The notes beneath the pieces were generated by a model, which saw only the letters and a program-made list of their open reading frames with translations, made no database searches and had not been told where the DNA came from. Shown one piece after another: positions 45,932 to 55,448 of a stretch of DNA of 64,000 nt. The stretch is from Pseudomonas brassicacearum subsp. brassicacearum (GTDB lineage Bacteria > Pseudomonadota > Gammaproteobacteria > Pseudomonadales > Pseudomonadaceae), in the NCBI RefSeq assembly GCF_008801605.1, contig NZ_VZPJ01000013.1:93205-157204 (forward strand), in the 5' to 3' direction. Within the stretch, counting starts at the first letter, position 1. Each line of letters begins with the position of its first letter. Made by a program: the position numbers and the translations under genes.

Positions 45932-46906
45932 TCAGAATAGTTTCAACGGCTCTTCATTGAGCGCCGCCAGTTGCTCGCGCAACGCCAACACCTGGTCGCC
46001 CCAATAACGTTCGCTGCCGAACCACGGGAAGCTGCGCGGGAACGCCGGGTCGTCCCAGCGTCGCGCCAGCCAGGCGCTGTAGTGCATCAGGCGCAGTGCC
46101 CGCAGTGGCTCGATCAGCGCCAATTCCCGCGGATCGAAGTCGTGGAACTCACGGTAGCCGTCCATCAATTCCGACAATTGCCCCAGGCATTCCTGGCGAT
46201 CGCCGGCGAGCATCATCCACAAGTCCTGCACCGCCGGGCCCATGCGACAGTCGTCCAGGTCGACGATGTGGAACACCTCGTCACGGCACATCATGTTGCC
46301 CGGATGGCAATCGCCGTGCATGCGGATGTTCTGGTGGGGCGTGGCGGCGTAGACCTCTTCGACGCGCTTGAGCAGGTCCCGGGCGACCGACTCGTAGGCC
46401 GGCAGCAAGCTACGCGGGACGAAGCCGCTTGCCAGCACGGTGGCCAGCGAATCGTGGCCGAAGTTCTTCACGCCCAGGGCTTCACGATGTTCGAACGGAC
46501 GGGTCGCCCCGACCGCGTGCAGGCGCCCGAGCAATTGTCCCAGGCGATAGAGCTGATCGAGGTTGCCCGGCTCCGGTGCACGGCCGCCGCGACGGGGAAA
46601 CAGGGTGAAACGAAACCCGGCGTGTTCGTGCAGGCTGGTGCCGTTGTGGATCAGCGGCGCGACCACGGGTACTTCGTATTCGGCCAGCTCGAAGGTAAAG
46701 CTGTGCTCTTCCAGGATCGCTTCGTTGGTCCAGCGCTGAGGGCGATAGAACTTGGCGATCAGCGGCTCGGAATCTTCGATGCCGACCTGGTAGACGCGGT
46801 TCTCATAACTGTTGAGGGCCAACACGCGGGCGTCGCTGAGAAAGCCGATGCTTTCAACGGCATCGAGTACCAGGTCGGGCGTGAGGGTTTCAAACGGATG
46901 GGACAT
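45932..46906 (-). CDS. srkA: stress response kinase A (YihE/SrkA)
   Basis: 324 residues, a kinase of the aminoglycoside phosphotransferase / choline kinase fold. HGDCHPGN holds the catalytic Asp and IVDLDD the metal-binding motif. In E. coli it counters MazF-linked and ROS-linked death; the Pseudomonas role is inferred. The start at 46906 begins MSHPFETL; upstream open frame is not conserved. Confidence 0.88.
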   Translation of the reverse strand: MSHPFETLTPDLVLDAVESIGFLSDARVLALNSYENRVYQVGIEDSEPLIAKFYRPQRWTNEAILEEHSFTFELAEYEVPVVAPLIHNGTSLHEHAGFRFTLFPRRGGRAPEPGNLDQLYRLGQLLGRLHAVGATRPFEHREALGVKNFGHDSLATVLASGFVPRSLLPAYESVARDLLKRVEEVYAATPHQNIRMHGDCHPGNMMCRDEVFHIVDLDDCRMGPAVQDLWMMLAGDRQECLGQLSELMDGYREFHDFDPRELALIEPLRALRLMHYSAWLARRWDDPAFPRSFPWFGSERYWGDQVLALREQLAALNEEPLKLF

Positions 46907-46990
46907 GCTGACTCCTGCGCAGCGGCAGGGCTGCCGCGTCCGGCCCAGCATGGTAGCGCAGACAGAGGCAGATAGGTGGTGGCTGTCGGT

Positions 46991-47098
46991 GATCGTTCCC
47001 ACGCTCAGCGTGGGAACGCCTCATGTGACGCTCCGCGTTACGCTTTGGGGACGCGGAGCGTCCCTGGCTGCATTCCCACGCAAAGCGTGGGAACGATC
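46991..47098. repeat. composite palindromic element, copy 2
   Basis: Same architecture as 5686-5792: GATCGTTCCCACGC outer arms, inner GACGCTCCGCGTT / ACGCGGAGCGTCC. It lies upstream of srkA and just after the phoX stop. Confidence 0.85.
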
Positions 47099-47102
47099 AG
47101 TG

Positions 47103-49004
47103 TCAGGCGCCGATGACCCCGCCATCCTCACGGGTAATCACCATCACCGAAGACCGCGGCTTGCCGTTGGGCAAGTGTTCAGGGAAGGTCGAACCGCCGT
47201 TTTCCCCAGGATGCTGGATCCCGACGAACAAGGCCTTCTGGTCCGGCGCGAAACTGATCCCGGTCACTTCGCAGCCCACCGGCCCGACCATGAAGCGGCG
47301 GATTTCGCCACTGTTGGGGTCGGCGCAGAGCATCTGGTTGTTGCCCATGCCGGCGAAGTCCCCGGCGTTACTGGAGTCGCCGTCGGTGAGGATCCACAAC
47401 CGGCCGGCCTTGTCGAAGCCCAGGCCATCGGGGCTGTTGAACATGTTCTGCGGGTTGATGTTGGACGATCCGGCTTTCGGCGTGCCGGCGTGTACCGTCG
47501 GGTTGCCGGCTACCACGAACAGGTCCCAGTCGAAAGTCTTGGACGCGTGGTCGTCGCGGTCGGTGCGCCAGCGCAGGATCTGCCCGTAGACGTTCTTGGC
47601 CCGAGGGTTTGGCCCGTCTACCGGTTGGCCGTCTTCGCCACGCTTGGAGTTGTTGGTCAGGGTGCAATAGACCTGACCGTCTTTCGGGCTGACCACGATC
47701 CACTCCGGGCGGTCCATGCGGGTGGCGCCCACGGCACTGGCGGCCAGGCGTGCATGGATCAGCACTTCGGCCTGGTCGGCGAAGCCGCTGCTGGCGTCGA
47801 GGCCGTTCTTGCCGTGGGTCAACTCGATCCACTGGCCCTTGCCTTTGGGGTGGTCCGGGTTGCCGTCGCCGGCATCGAAGCGCGCCACGTACAAGGTGCC
47901 ATGGTCCAGCAGGTTGCGGTTGGCCTGGGCATTGCGCGGATTGATGCGCTCGCGGCTGACGAATTTGTAGATGAACTCACCGCGCTCATCATCGCCCATG
48001 TACACCACGGCGCGACCGTCATTGGTCTGCGCCAGGGCGGCGTTTTCGTGTTTGAAGCGGCCCAGGGCGGTGCGTTTCACTGGTGTAGATTGCGGATCGA
48101 ACGGGTCGATTTCCACTACCCAGCCGTGGCGATTGAGTTCGTTGGGGTTCTTCGCCAGGTCGAAGCGCGGATCGTACAGATGCCAGTTGATCTCGCGGCT
48201 GGTGACGGTGGCGCCATAGCGTTTTTGCGCTTCATCGAACTGCAAGTCGGACTTGCTGCTGCCGAAGCAGTCGGTGAAGTTTTCTTCGCAGGTCAGGTAA
48301 GTGCCCCATGGCGTCATGCCGTTGGCGCAGTTCTGGAAAGTCCCCAGGACTTTCTTGCCGCTCTTGTCGGCACTGGTTTTCAGCAGGTCGTGGCCGGCGG
48401 CCGGGCCGCGCAGGCGGATCGGCGTGTTGCCGTGGATCCTGCGGTTGTAGCGCGATTCCTGGACGAACTGCCACTGGCCGCGACGACGCTGGACCTCGAT
48501 CACCGACACCCCTTCGCTGGCCTGGGCCTTGCGCACGTCTTCGGCCGACTGCGGCTGGCCACCGTGGGGGAAGAGGTAGCGGTAGTTGGTGTATTCGTTG
48601 TTGATCGCCATCAGCGCCCGGTTATTGTCGCCGGGGAACGGGAACAGGCTCATGCCGTCGTTGTTGTCGCCGAACTGCACTTCCTGTGCGCGGGCGGTGC
48701 CATTGCCACTGGGGTCGAAGGCCGGTGCATTTTTCTGCAGCGGCTGGCCCCAACTGATCAGCACCGAGGATTTGTAGCCTGGCGGCAACGTGATGGTGTC
48801 GGCCGTGGCGGCGGCGATGCTGTTGAAGCCCAGCAGCCGGCTGTTGCCTTCGCTCACGGCGGCGGCCAGGACGCTGCGGCTCAGCAGGTTGCCGCCCAGG
48901 AACATCGCCGCGCCGCACAGGGCGCCGGCGCTGATGAAGCTGCGCCGGCTCAGGCCGACGATCTTTTCCAGGTCGGTGGATTGGTTTTCTTCTAATAGGC
49001 TCAT
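47103..49004 (-). CDS. phoX: PhoX-family alkaline phosphatase
   Basis: 633 residues. A twin-arginine signal SRRSFISAGALCGAAMFLGG (about 28-47) sends it folded across the inner membrane. PhoX enzymes are calcium/iron-dependent phosphomonoesterases induced by phosphate limitation. The DUF839 propeller runs through the rest. The start at 49004 has GGGAG upstream. A possible Pho box lies at 49049-49066. Confidence 0.88.
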   Translation of the reverse strand: MSLLEENQSTDLEKIVGLSRRSFISAGALCGAAMFLGGNLLSRSVLAAAVSEGNSRLLGFNSIAAATADTITLPPGYKSSVLISWGQPLQKNAPAFDPSGNGTARAQEVQFGDNNDGMSLFPFPGDNNRALMAINNEYTNYRYLFPHGGQPQSAEDVRKAQASEGVSVIEVQRRRGQWQFVQESRYNRRIHGNTPIRLRGPAAGHDLLKTSADKSGKKVLGTFQNCANGMTPWGTYLTCEENFTDCFGSSKSDLQFDEAQKRYGATVTSREINWHLYDPRFDLAKNPNELNRHGWVVEIDPFDPQSTPVKRTALGRFKHENAALAQTNDGRAVVYMGDDERGEFIYKFVSRERINPRNAQANRNLLDHGTLYVARFDAGDGNPDHPKGKGQWIELTHGKNGLDASSGFADQAEVLIHARLAASAVGATRMDRPEWIVVSPKDGQVYCTLTNNSKRGEDGQPVDGPNPRAKNVYGQILRWRTDRDDHASKTFDWDLFVVAGNPTVHAGTPKAGSSNINPQNMFNSPDGLGFDKAGRLWILTDGDSSNAGDFAGMGNNQMLCADPNSGEIRRFMVGPVGCEVTGISFAPDQKALFVGIQHPGENGGSTFPEHLPNGKPRSSVMVITREDGGVIGA

Positions 49005-49048
49005 CTCAGGCTCCCTGCTGGTTTTGGCAGTCACCTTAAAGCGGGCCG

Positions 49049-49066
49049 ATGAAACTATTGTTGCAG
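49049..49066 (-). promoter_or_regulatory. weak candidate Pho box upstream of phoX
   Basis: In gene sense CTGCAAC-AATA-GTTTCAT, 9 of 14 matches to the CTGTCAT repeats at the right spacing. Low certainty. Confidence 0.25.
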
Positions 49067-49070
49067 CGCG

Positions 49071-49835
49071 CTACAACGGTGTGCCGAGCAGCACATTTGT
49101 CGCTGAAAACGTCACTTGCACCGGTGAGCCGCCTTCCAGATGCTGCTTTTGTAGCTCAAGCGGGTCGGCCAGGGCGCACAGCGTCTGGCCATTGGGCAGG
49201 CCGATACGCACTTCGCTGGGGCCGTCTTCGGCGGCGTCGACCTGTTCGATCATGCCGCGCAGCGTATTGATCCCCGGTTTTTCCGCTTGCTCGACAGGGT
49301 GCAATTGCAGCCAGCCAGCCTTGATCAACGCCACCACGTCGGTGCCGACATCCAGCTCCAGGCGCAGCGTGCTGTCGTGGGTGATCTGGGCTTCGATGAG
49401 CAGGCCCCGGGCCAGCTCCAGGCGTACCCGGTCGTTGTGGCCCTGGGCCTCGATGCCCAGGACCTTGCCATGCAGTTGATTACGGGCGCTGGTGCGCAAC
49501 ATCAGGCGACTGAGCAGGCCCAGGTCGCCGGCATCCTCGCTCGCTTCCAGCAGTTGCGTCTGCAACGCTTGCAGGCGCTGATACAGGCGCAGCACGCGTT
49601 GGCCTTCCTCCGACAACTTGGCACCGCCACCGCCCTTGCCGCCAACACTGCGCTCCACCAACGGTTGGTCCGCCAGGTTGTTCAGCTCATCGATGGCATC
49701 CCACGCCGCCTTGTAGCTCAGGCCCGCGCTCTTGGCGGCGCGGGTAATCGAGCCTTGTTCGGCGATGTGTTGCAGCAGCGCAATGCGTTGTGGGCGCCGA
49801 ACGATGTGCTGGGTCAGAAGCGTGGGCAATGACAT
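49071..49835 (-). CDS. modE: molybdate-responsive transcriptional regulator ModE
   Basis: 254 residues. A LysR-like winged helix (GSITRAAKSAGLSYKAAWDAIDELNN) is followed by two Mop/TOBE domains; the first shows SARNQLHGKV and the second ends SATNVLLGTPL. It binds molybdate and represses molybdate uptake in known species. No mod transport genes are in the window. The start at 49835 is set by homology; the frame stays open upstream inside comF. Confidence 0.9.
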   Translation of the reverse strand: MSLPTLLTQHIVRRPQRIALLQHIAEQGSITRAAKSAGLSYKAAWDAIDELNNLADQPLVERSVGGKGGGGAKLSEEGQRVLRLYQRLQALQTQLLEASEDAGDLGLLSRLMLRTSARNQLHGKVLGIEAQGHNDRVRLELARGLLIEAQITHDSTLRLELDVGTDVVALIKAGWLQLHPVEQAEKPGINTLRGMIEQVDAAEDGPSEVRIGLPNGQTLCALADPLELQKQHLEGGSPVQVTFSATNVLLGTPL

Positions 49836-49893
49836 GACGGAAAACTGCGGGCAATGGCTAATGGACGGACGTTGGCGCCTTGGACGCGGCGCG

Positions 49894-50634
49894 TCAAGCC
49901 GAGTCATCGGGTTTCGGGGTGCGCGCCAGGCAATACACATCGACCCGCGCAGCGCCGGCATCGAGCAGCAGGGCGGCCAATGCCTGGGCGGTGGCGCCCG
50001 TGGTGAGCACGTCGTCGACCAACGCCAGGTGACGGTTGAGCAACGCAGCCTGCGGCGCCAGGGCAAAGGCCTGACGCAGGTTTCGCCGCCGGGCCCTGGC
50101 ATCGAGTGCTTGTTGGGCGGGGGTGTCCTGGGTGCGTCGCAGCAGGTGTTCTTCACAAGGGATCGCCAATGGCCCACTGAGCCAGCGGGCCAGCAGCACT
50201 GCCTGGTTGAAACCGCGCTGGCGCAAACGGCGGGTCGCCAGTGGCACCGGTACCAGTGCGTCGGGCCGCTCCAGCCCTTCGTCGAAATGGTGTTGCAGCG
50301 ACTGCGCCAACAATTCGCCCATCAGCCGGCCCAGGGGCCATTTCGCCTGGTGCTTGAAACGGGTGATCAGGCTGTCCACCGGGAAGTCGTAGGCCCAGGG
50401 CGCCAGGACCCGTTCGAAGGCCGGCGGTTGCGAGGCGCATTGTCCGCAACGCAGTCCAGCCATGGGCAGCGGCAAGGCGCAGACGCTGCATTGATCGCCG
50501 AGCCAGGGCAACTCGCTTTCACAGGGCGTGCAGATAGGTTGCGGCGTATCGGTGCTTTCGCCGCACAGTAGGCAGGATTGTTTGTTTTTTAACCAGATGT
50601 AAACCGGTCCTTTGTATCGTGGTTGACAGCGCAT
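49894..50634 (-). CDS. comF: ComF family phosphoribosyltransferase-like protein
   Basis: 246 residues. An N-terminal zinc-finger-like part (CLLCGE, CTPCE, CSVC, CGQC) is followed by a phosphoribosyltransferase-like fold with LALVDDVLTTGAT. It is linked to natural competence in other bacteria. The start at 50634 has AAGGAAG upstream. Its first dozen codons also contain the BirA operator of divergent bioB. Confidence 0.88.
   Translation of the reverse strand: MRCQPRYKGPVYIWLKNKQSCLLCGESTDTPQPICTPCESELPWLGDQCSVCALPLPMAGLRCGQCASQPPAFERVLAPWAYDFPVDSLITRFKHQAKWPLGRLMGELLAQSLQHHFDEGLERPDALVPVPLATRRLRQRGFNQAVLLARWLSGPLAIPCEEHLLRRTQDTPAQQALDARARRRNLRQAFALAPQAALLNRHLALVDDVLTTGATAQALAALLLDAGAARVDVYCLARTPKPDDSA
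50598..50628. promoter_or_regulatory. BirA (biotin repressor) operator
   Basis: TGTAAACC (50598-50605), 15 bases, then GGTTGACA (50621-50628). This matches the BirA site (TTGTAAACC-N15-GGTTTACAA) with one change. The right half covers the bioB -35 hexamer. Confidence 0.8.
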
Positions 50635-50651
50635 GACTCTTCCTTAAATAT
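50623..50651 (+). promoter_or_regulatory. bioB sigma-70 promoter
   Basis: TTGACA (50623-50628), 17 bases, then AAATAT (50646-50651). The -35 overlaps the right half of the BirA operator, so repressor binding would block RNA polymerase. Confidence 0.65.
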
Positions 50652-50724
50652 GCCGAACATCCGTGTCGCGCCTGTGGGTATTCGATGCCCCAGGCGCCAG
50701 CCAAGCATAATCAAGGAAATGCCC

Positions 50725-51780
50725 ATGAGCGCCAGCACCACTGCCAACCTGCGTCATGACTGGTCTTTGGCCGAAGTCAAAGCACTCTTCGTCCAGCCAT
50801 TCAATGACCTGCTGTTCCAGGCGCAGACCGTGCACCGCGCGCACTTCGACGCCAACCGCGTCCAGGTTTCCACTCTGCTGTCGATCAAGACCGGCGCGTG
50901 CCCGGAAGATTGCAAATATTGTCCGCAGTCCGGTCACTACAACACCGGCCTGGATAAAGAGAAATTGCTCGAAGTGCAGAAGGTCCTCGAAGAGGCTGCA
51001 CGGGCCAAGGCCATCGGTTCGACCCGTTTCTGCATGGGCGCGGCCTGGAAGCATCCGTCGGCCAAGGACATGCCGTATGTGCTGGAAATGGTCAAAGGCG
51101 TGAAGGCCATGGGCCTGGAAACCTGCATGACCCTGGGTCGCCTCGACCAGGAACAGACCGAAGCGCTGGCCCAGGCCGGCCTGGACTACTATAACCACAA
51201 CCTCGATACCTCGCCGGAGTTCTACGGCAGCATCATCACCACCCGCACCTACAGCGAGCGCCTGCAAACCCTGGCCTATGTGCGTGATTCAGGGATGAAG
51301 ATCTGCTCCGGCGGCATCCTCGGCATGGGCGAATCCCTGGACGACCGCGCCAATCTGCTGATCCAACTGGCGAACCTGCCGGAGCACCCGGAATCGGTGC
51401 CGATCAACATGTTGGTCAAAGTTGCCGGCACGCCGCTGGAGAATGCCGAGGACGTCGATCCGTTCGATTTCATCCGCATGCTCGCCGTGGCGCGGATCAT
51501 GATGCCCCAGTCCCATGTGCGCCTGTCCGCCGGCCGTGAAGCGATGAACGAGCAGATGCAGTCCCTGGCGTTCCTGGCCGGTGCCAACTCGATTTTCTAC
51601 GGCGACAAGCTGTTGACCACCGCCAACCCGCAAGCCGACAAGGACATGCAGTTGTTCTCACGCCTGGGCATCCAGCCCGAAGCCCGCGAAGAACATGCCG
51701 ACGAAGTGCACCAGGCGGCGATTGAACAGGCGCTGGTGGAGCAGAAGAGCAGCGAGCAGTTCTACAACGCCGCTGTTTGA
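50725..51780 (+). CDS. bioB: biotin synthase
   Basis: 351 residues, radical SAM enzyme that inserts sulfur into dethiobiotin. CPEDCKYC holds the 4Fe-4S cysteines. ATG 50725 is used because AAGGA is seven bases upstream; ATG 50719 is too close. First gene of the bioBFHCD run. Confidence 0.96.
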   Translation: MSASTTANLRHDWSLAEVKALFVQPFNDLLFQAQTVHRAHFDANRVQVSTLLSIKTGACPEDCKYCPQSGHYNTGLDKEKLLEVQKVLEEAARAKAIGSTRFCMGAAWKHPSAKDMPYVLEMVKGVKAMGLETCMTLGRLDQEQTEALAQAGLDYYNHNLDTSPEFYGSIITTRTYSERLQTLAYVRDSGMKICSGGILGMGESLDDRANLLIQLANLPEHPESVPINMLVKVAGTPLENAEDVDPFDFIRMLAVARIMMPQSHVRLSAGREAMNEQMQSLAFLAGANSIFYGDKLLTTANPQADKDMQLFSRLGIQPEAREEHADEVHQAAIEQALVEQKSSEQFYNAAV

Positions 51781-51815
51781 CCACTCACCGATTCCCGGAT
51801 TGGAATGCAAGACCC

Positions 51816-51905
51816 TGTGGGAGCGAGCTTGCTCGCGATGACGGTATAACAGCCGACAGAAATGTTGAATGTAATGGCCTCATCGCGAGCAAGCTCGCTC
51901 CCACA
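51816..51905. repeat. REP doublet between bioB and bioF
   Basis: TGTGGGAGCGAGCTTGCTCG and its inverted copy split bioB from the tightly overlapping bioFHCD genes. Confidence 0.9.
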
Positions 51906-51942
51906 AGGGGCTTTGGCCAGTCTTTAAACAGTTGAGGCCTGC

Positions 51943-53121
51943 ATGCCCTTCGATCTCGCCGCACGCCTGGCTGCCCGTCGTGCCGACAACCTCTATCGCC
52001 AGCGCCCGCTGCTCGAAAGCCCGCAGGGCCCGGAAGTGGTGGTGGACGGCCAGCCGTTGCTGGCGTTCTGCAACAACGATTACCTGGGCCTGGCCAATCA
52101 CCCGCAAGTGATCGAAGCCTGGCGCGCCGGGGCGCTCCGTTGGGGTGTCGGTGGTGGCGCCTCTCATTTGGTGATCGGCCACAGCAGTCCGCATCACGCC
52201 CTGGAAGAAGCCTTGGCCGACCTGACCGGCCGCCCGCGGGCGTTGCTGTTCACCACCGGCTACATGGCCAACCTCGGCGCGGTCACCGCGCTGGTGGGGC
52301 AGGGCGACACGGTGCTGGAAGACCGCCTCAATCATGCTTCGCTGCTCGACGCCGGGCTGTTGTCCGGTGCGCGTTTCAACCGGTACCTGCACAACGATGC
52401 CCAAAGCCTGGCCAGCCGTCTGGAGAAAGCCACCGGCAATACCCTGGTGGTCACCGACGGCGTGTTCAGCATGGACGGCGACATTGCCGACCTGCCGGCC
52501 CTGGCTCGTGAAGCCAAGGCCAAGGGCGCCTGGCTGATGGTCGACGATGCCCACGGCTTCGGTCCACTGGGGGCCCATGGCGGCGGGATCGTCGAGCATT
52601 TTGGCTTGAGCCAGGATGACGTGCCGGTGCTGGTGGGCACCCTGGGCAAGGCCTTTGGCACCGCCGGGGCTTTTGTCGCCGGCAGTGAAGAACTGATCGA
52701 AAGCCTGATCCAGTTCGCTCGCCCCTACATCTACACCACCAGCCAACCGCCGGCCCTGGCCTGCGCCACGCTCAAGAGCCTTGAGCTGCTGCGCAGCGAG
52801 CATTGGCGGCGCGAGCACTTGCAGGTGCTGATTCGTCAGTTCCGCCAGGGCGCCGAGCAGATCGGCCTGCAATTGATGGACAGTTTCACGCCGATCCAGC
52901 CGATCCTGATTGGCGATGCGGGACGGGCCATGCGCTTGTCGCAGATGCTGCGTGAGCGCGGGCTGATGGTCACGGCGATCCGCCCGCCCACTGTACCGGC
53001 TGGCAGCGCCCGTTTGCGCGTGACCCTGACCGCCGCCCACAGCGAGGCCCAGGTGCAGCTATTGTTGAATGCACTGGCCGAGTGTTTTGCCCTGTTGGGA
53101 CCGGAGCCAAGCCATGCGTGA
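51943..53121 (+). CDS. bioF: 8-amino-7-oxononanoate synthase
   Basis: 392 residues, PLP alpha-oxoamine synthase joining pimeloyl-ACP (or CoA) and alanine. The PLP lysine is in GTLGKAFGTAG; DDAHGFGPLG precedes it. TTGAGG is the ribosome site. It overlaps bioH by eight bases. Confidence 0.96.
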   Translation: MPFDLAARLAARRADNLYRQRPLLESPQGPEVVVDGQPLLAFCNNDYLGLANHPQVIEAWRAGALRWGVGGGASHLVIGHSSPHHALEEALADLTGRPRALLFTTGYMANLGAVTALVGQGDTVLEDRLNHASLLDAGLLSGARFNRYLHNDAQSLASRLEKATGNTLVVTDGVFSMDGDIADLPALAREAKAKGAWLMVDDAHGFGPLGAHGGGIVEHFGLSQDDVPVLVGTLGKAFGTAGAFVAGSEELIESLIQFARPYIYTTSQPPALACATLKSLELLRSEHWRREHLQVLIRQFRQGAEQIGLQLMDSFTPIQPILIGDAGRAMRLSQMLRERGLMVTAIRPPTVPAGSARLRVTLTAAHSEAQVQLLLNALAECFALLGPEPSHA

Positions 53122-53845
53122 TCGACTGATATTGCTGCCCGGCTGGGGCTTGGGCGTTTCACCGCTGGAGCCGCTGGCGGCGGCGTTGCAAGGACTCGAC
53201 GAACATCTGCGGGTGGAAATCGAGCCGTTGCCGGCATTGGCGTCGAATGATCCCAATGAATGGCTCGAAGAATTGGACGCCACCGTACCTCAGGACGCCT
53301 GGCTGGGCGGCTGGTCCCTGGGTGGTATGCTGGCCTCGGCGCTGGCGGCGCGTCGGGGTGAGCGCTGCTGCGGCCTGCTGACCCTGGCGAGCAATCCGTC
53401 CTTTGTCGCCCATGAGCAATGGCCGAGCGCGATGGACGGCGAAACCTTCGATGGTTTTCTCGCCGGCTGTGCGGCCGATCCACGCCAGACCCTCAAGCGC
53501 TTCAGTTTGCTGTGCGCCCAGGGCTGCAGCGATCCACGCGGGTTGTCGCGGTTGTTATTGGCCGGGGCGCCAAGCACTTCGCCCGAAGTGTTGATGGCCG
53601 GGCTCGAACTGTTGGCGCAACTGGACACTCGCGCCGCATTGCAGAGCTTTCGTGGCCCGCAATTGCATCTGTTCGCCGGGCTCGATGCCCTGGTGCCGGC
53701 CGAAGCTGCGACTGAGTTGCTGGTCTTGCTGCCGGATGTTGAAATCGGCCTGATCGAACAGGCCGGCCACGGATTCCTTCTGGAGGACCCACACGGCGTC
53801 GCGGGGGCGATCCAGGCTTTTTTGCATGAGTCCGGCGATGACTGA
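53114..53845 (+). CDS. bioH: pimeloyl-ACP methyl ester carboxylesterase
   Basis: 243 residues, alpha/beta hydrolase with nucleophile GWSLGG, Asp in AGLDALVP and His in AGHGFLLEDP. It removes the methyl ester that BioC adds, releasing pimeloyl-ACP. It overlaps bioF and bioC by eight bases each. Confidence 0.93.
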   Translation: MRDRLILLPGWGLGVSPLEPLAAALQGLDEHLRVEIEPLPALASNDPNEWLEELDATVPQDAWLGGWSLGGMLASALAARRGERCCGLLTLASNPSFVAHEQWPSAMDGETFDGFLAGCAADPRQTLKRFSLLCAQGCSDPRGLSRLLLAGAPSTSPEVLMAGLELLAQLDTRAALQSFRGPQLHLFAGLDALVPAEAATELLVLLPDVEIGLIEQAGHGFLLEDPHGVAGAIQAFLHESGDD

Positions 53846-54650
53846 TTTGTCTCTTCCCAAATTGCCCGGTGCCTTGCCCGACAAGCGCCAGGTGGCGGCT
53901 TCGTTTTCCCGGGCGGCAACCAGCTATGACAGCGTGGCCGAACTGCAGCGCGACGTCGGCCAACAGTTGCTCGGGCACTTGCCGTCTTCGTTTATCCCGC
54001 AACGTTGGCTGGACCTGGGTTGCGGCACCGGTTATTTCACCCGGGCCCTGGGCGCGCGCTTCGGCGAGGCGACCGGCCTGGCGTTGGACATCGCCGAAGG
54101 CATGCTCAACCATGCTCGTCCCCAAGGTGGCGCTGCGCATTTTGTCGCTGGCGACGCTGAGCGGTTGCCTTTGCAAGCGGCGAGCTGCGACTTGGTGTTC
54201 TCCAGCCTGGCGGTGCAATGGTGTGCGGATTTTGCCGCGGTGCTGAGCGAGGCCCATCGTGTGTTGAAACCGGGTGGAGTGTTTGCCTTCACGAGTCTCT
54301 GTGTGGGCACTTTGTACGAATTGCGCGACAGTTGGCGTCAGGTGGATGGCTTGGTGCACGTCAACCGTTTCCGTGGGTTCGAGACGTATCAACACCTCTG
54401 CACGGCCAGCGGGCTGAATGTCGTCAGTGTTGAAAACCGTCCCCATGTGTTGCATTACCCTGACGTGCGCAGCCTGACTCACGAATTGAAAGCCTTGGGC
54501 GCCCACAATCTGAACCCCGGTCGCCCCGGCGGCTTGACCGGCAGGGCGCGGATCCTGGCGCTGGTTGAAGCCTATGAGCAGTTTCGTCAGGCGCAGGGAC
54601 TGCCGGCGACTTACCAGGTGGTCTACGCCGTTTTGGAGAAACCGCTATGA
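53838..54650 (+). CDS. bioC: malonyl-ACP O-methyltransferase
   Basis: 270 residues, SAM-dependent class I methyltransferase (LDLGCGTGYF). It methylates malonyl-ACP to prime pimelate synthesis. The start at 53838 is preferred to the ATG at 53826. It overlaps bioD by four bases. Confidence 0.93.
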   Translation: MTDLSLPKLPGALPDKRQVAASFSRAATSYDSVAELQRDVGQQLLGHLPSSFIPQRWLDLGCGTGYFTRALGARFGEATGLALDIAEGMLNHARPQGGAAHFVAGDAERLPLQAASCDLVFSSLAVQWCADFAAVLSEAHRVLKPGGVFAFTSLCVGTLYELRDSWRQVDGLVHVNRFRGFETYQHLCTASGLNVVSVENRPHVLHYPDVRSLTHELKALGAHNLNPGRPGGLTGRARILALVEAYEQFRQAQGLPATYQVVYAVLEKPL

Positions 54651-55327
54651 GCCAGGCTTATTTCATTACCGGCACTGACACCGATGTAGGCAAGACCACC
54701 GTCGCGGCAGGCCTGTTGCATGCTGCGCGACAGGCTGGCATGAGCACCGCCGCCGGCAAGCCCGTGGCCTCTGGCTGCGACGTGACGCCCAAGGGCCTGC
54801 GCAATGCCGATGCCCTGGCGCTGCTGGCCGAGTGTTCGGTGCCGCTTGAGTATGCCCAGGTCAATCCGCTGGCATTCGAGCCGGCCATCGCGCCGCACCT
54901 GGCCGCCCGGGAAGCCGGCGTGGCGCTGACGGTGCAATCCTTGCTGGGGCCGATGCGTGAGGTGCTGGCTCTGGAGGCCGATTTCACCTTGATAGAGGGC
55001 GCGGGCGGCTGGCGTGTGCCGTTGGCCGATCAGGATAATCTTTCGGACCTGGCAATGGCTCTGGGCCTGCCGGTGATCCTGGTGGTGGGCGTGCGCCTGG
55101 GGTGCATCAGCCATGCGTTGCTGACCGCCGAGGCCATCGCCCGGGACGGCCTGCAACTGGCCGGTTGGGTGGCGAATATCATCGATCCCAAGACCTCGCG
55201 CCTGGAAGAAAATCTCGCCACCCTGGCCGAACGCCTCCCGGCGCCGTGCCTGGGGCGAGTACCGAGGGTCAAAGGCATCACTGCCGATATCGTGGCGGCG
55301 CATCTGCACCTGGATCTGCTGGATTAA
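54647..55327 (+). CDS. bioD: dethiobiotin synthetase
   Basis: 226 residues, ATP-dependent carboxylation of diaminopelargonate. The Walker-type P loop is GTDTDVGKTT. Last biotin gene of the run; bioA is not in the window. Confidence 0.95.
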   Translation: MSQAYFITGTDTDVGKTTVAAGLLHAARQAGMSTAAGKPVASGCDVTPKGLRNADALALLAECSVPLEYAQVNPLAFEPAIAPHLAAREAGVALTVQSLLGPMREVLALEADFTLIEGAGGWRVPLADQDNLSDLAMALGLPVILVVGVRLGCISHALLTAEAIARDGLQLAGWVANIIDPKTSRLEENLATLAERLPAPCLGRVPRVKGITADIVAAHLHLDLLD

Positions 55328-55448
55328 TCATCCAAGGGAAGGTTTTCACTATGACAAGGCACTGTGCCATTAGTGTTTTTGTCGGGTCTTTTCCTTGGGG
55401 TTCTGTTTCAATGACCATTGTCGACCCTTCAAGAAGACGAACTCTGCC

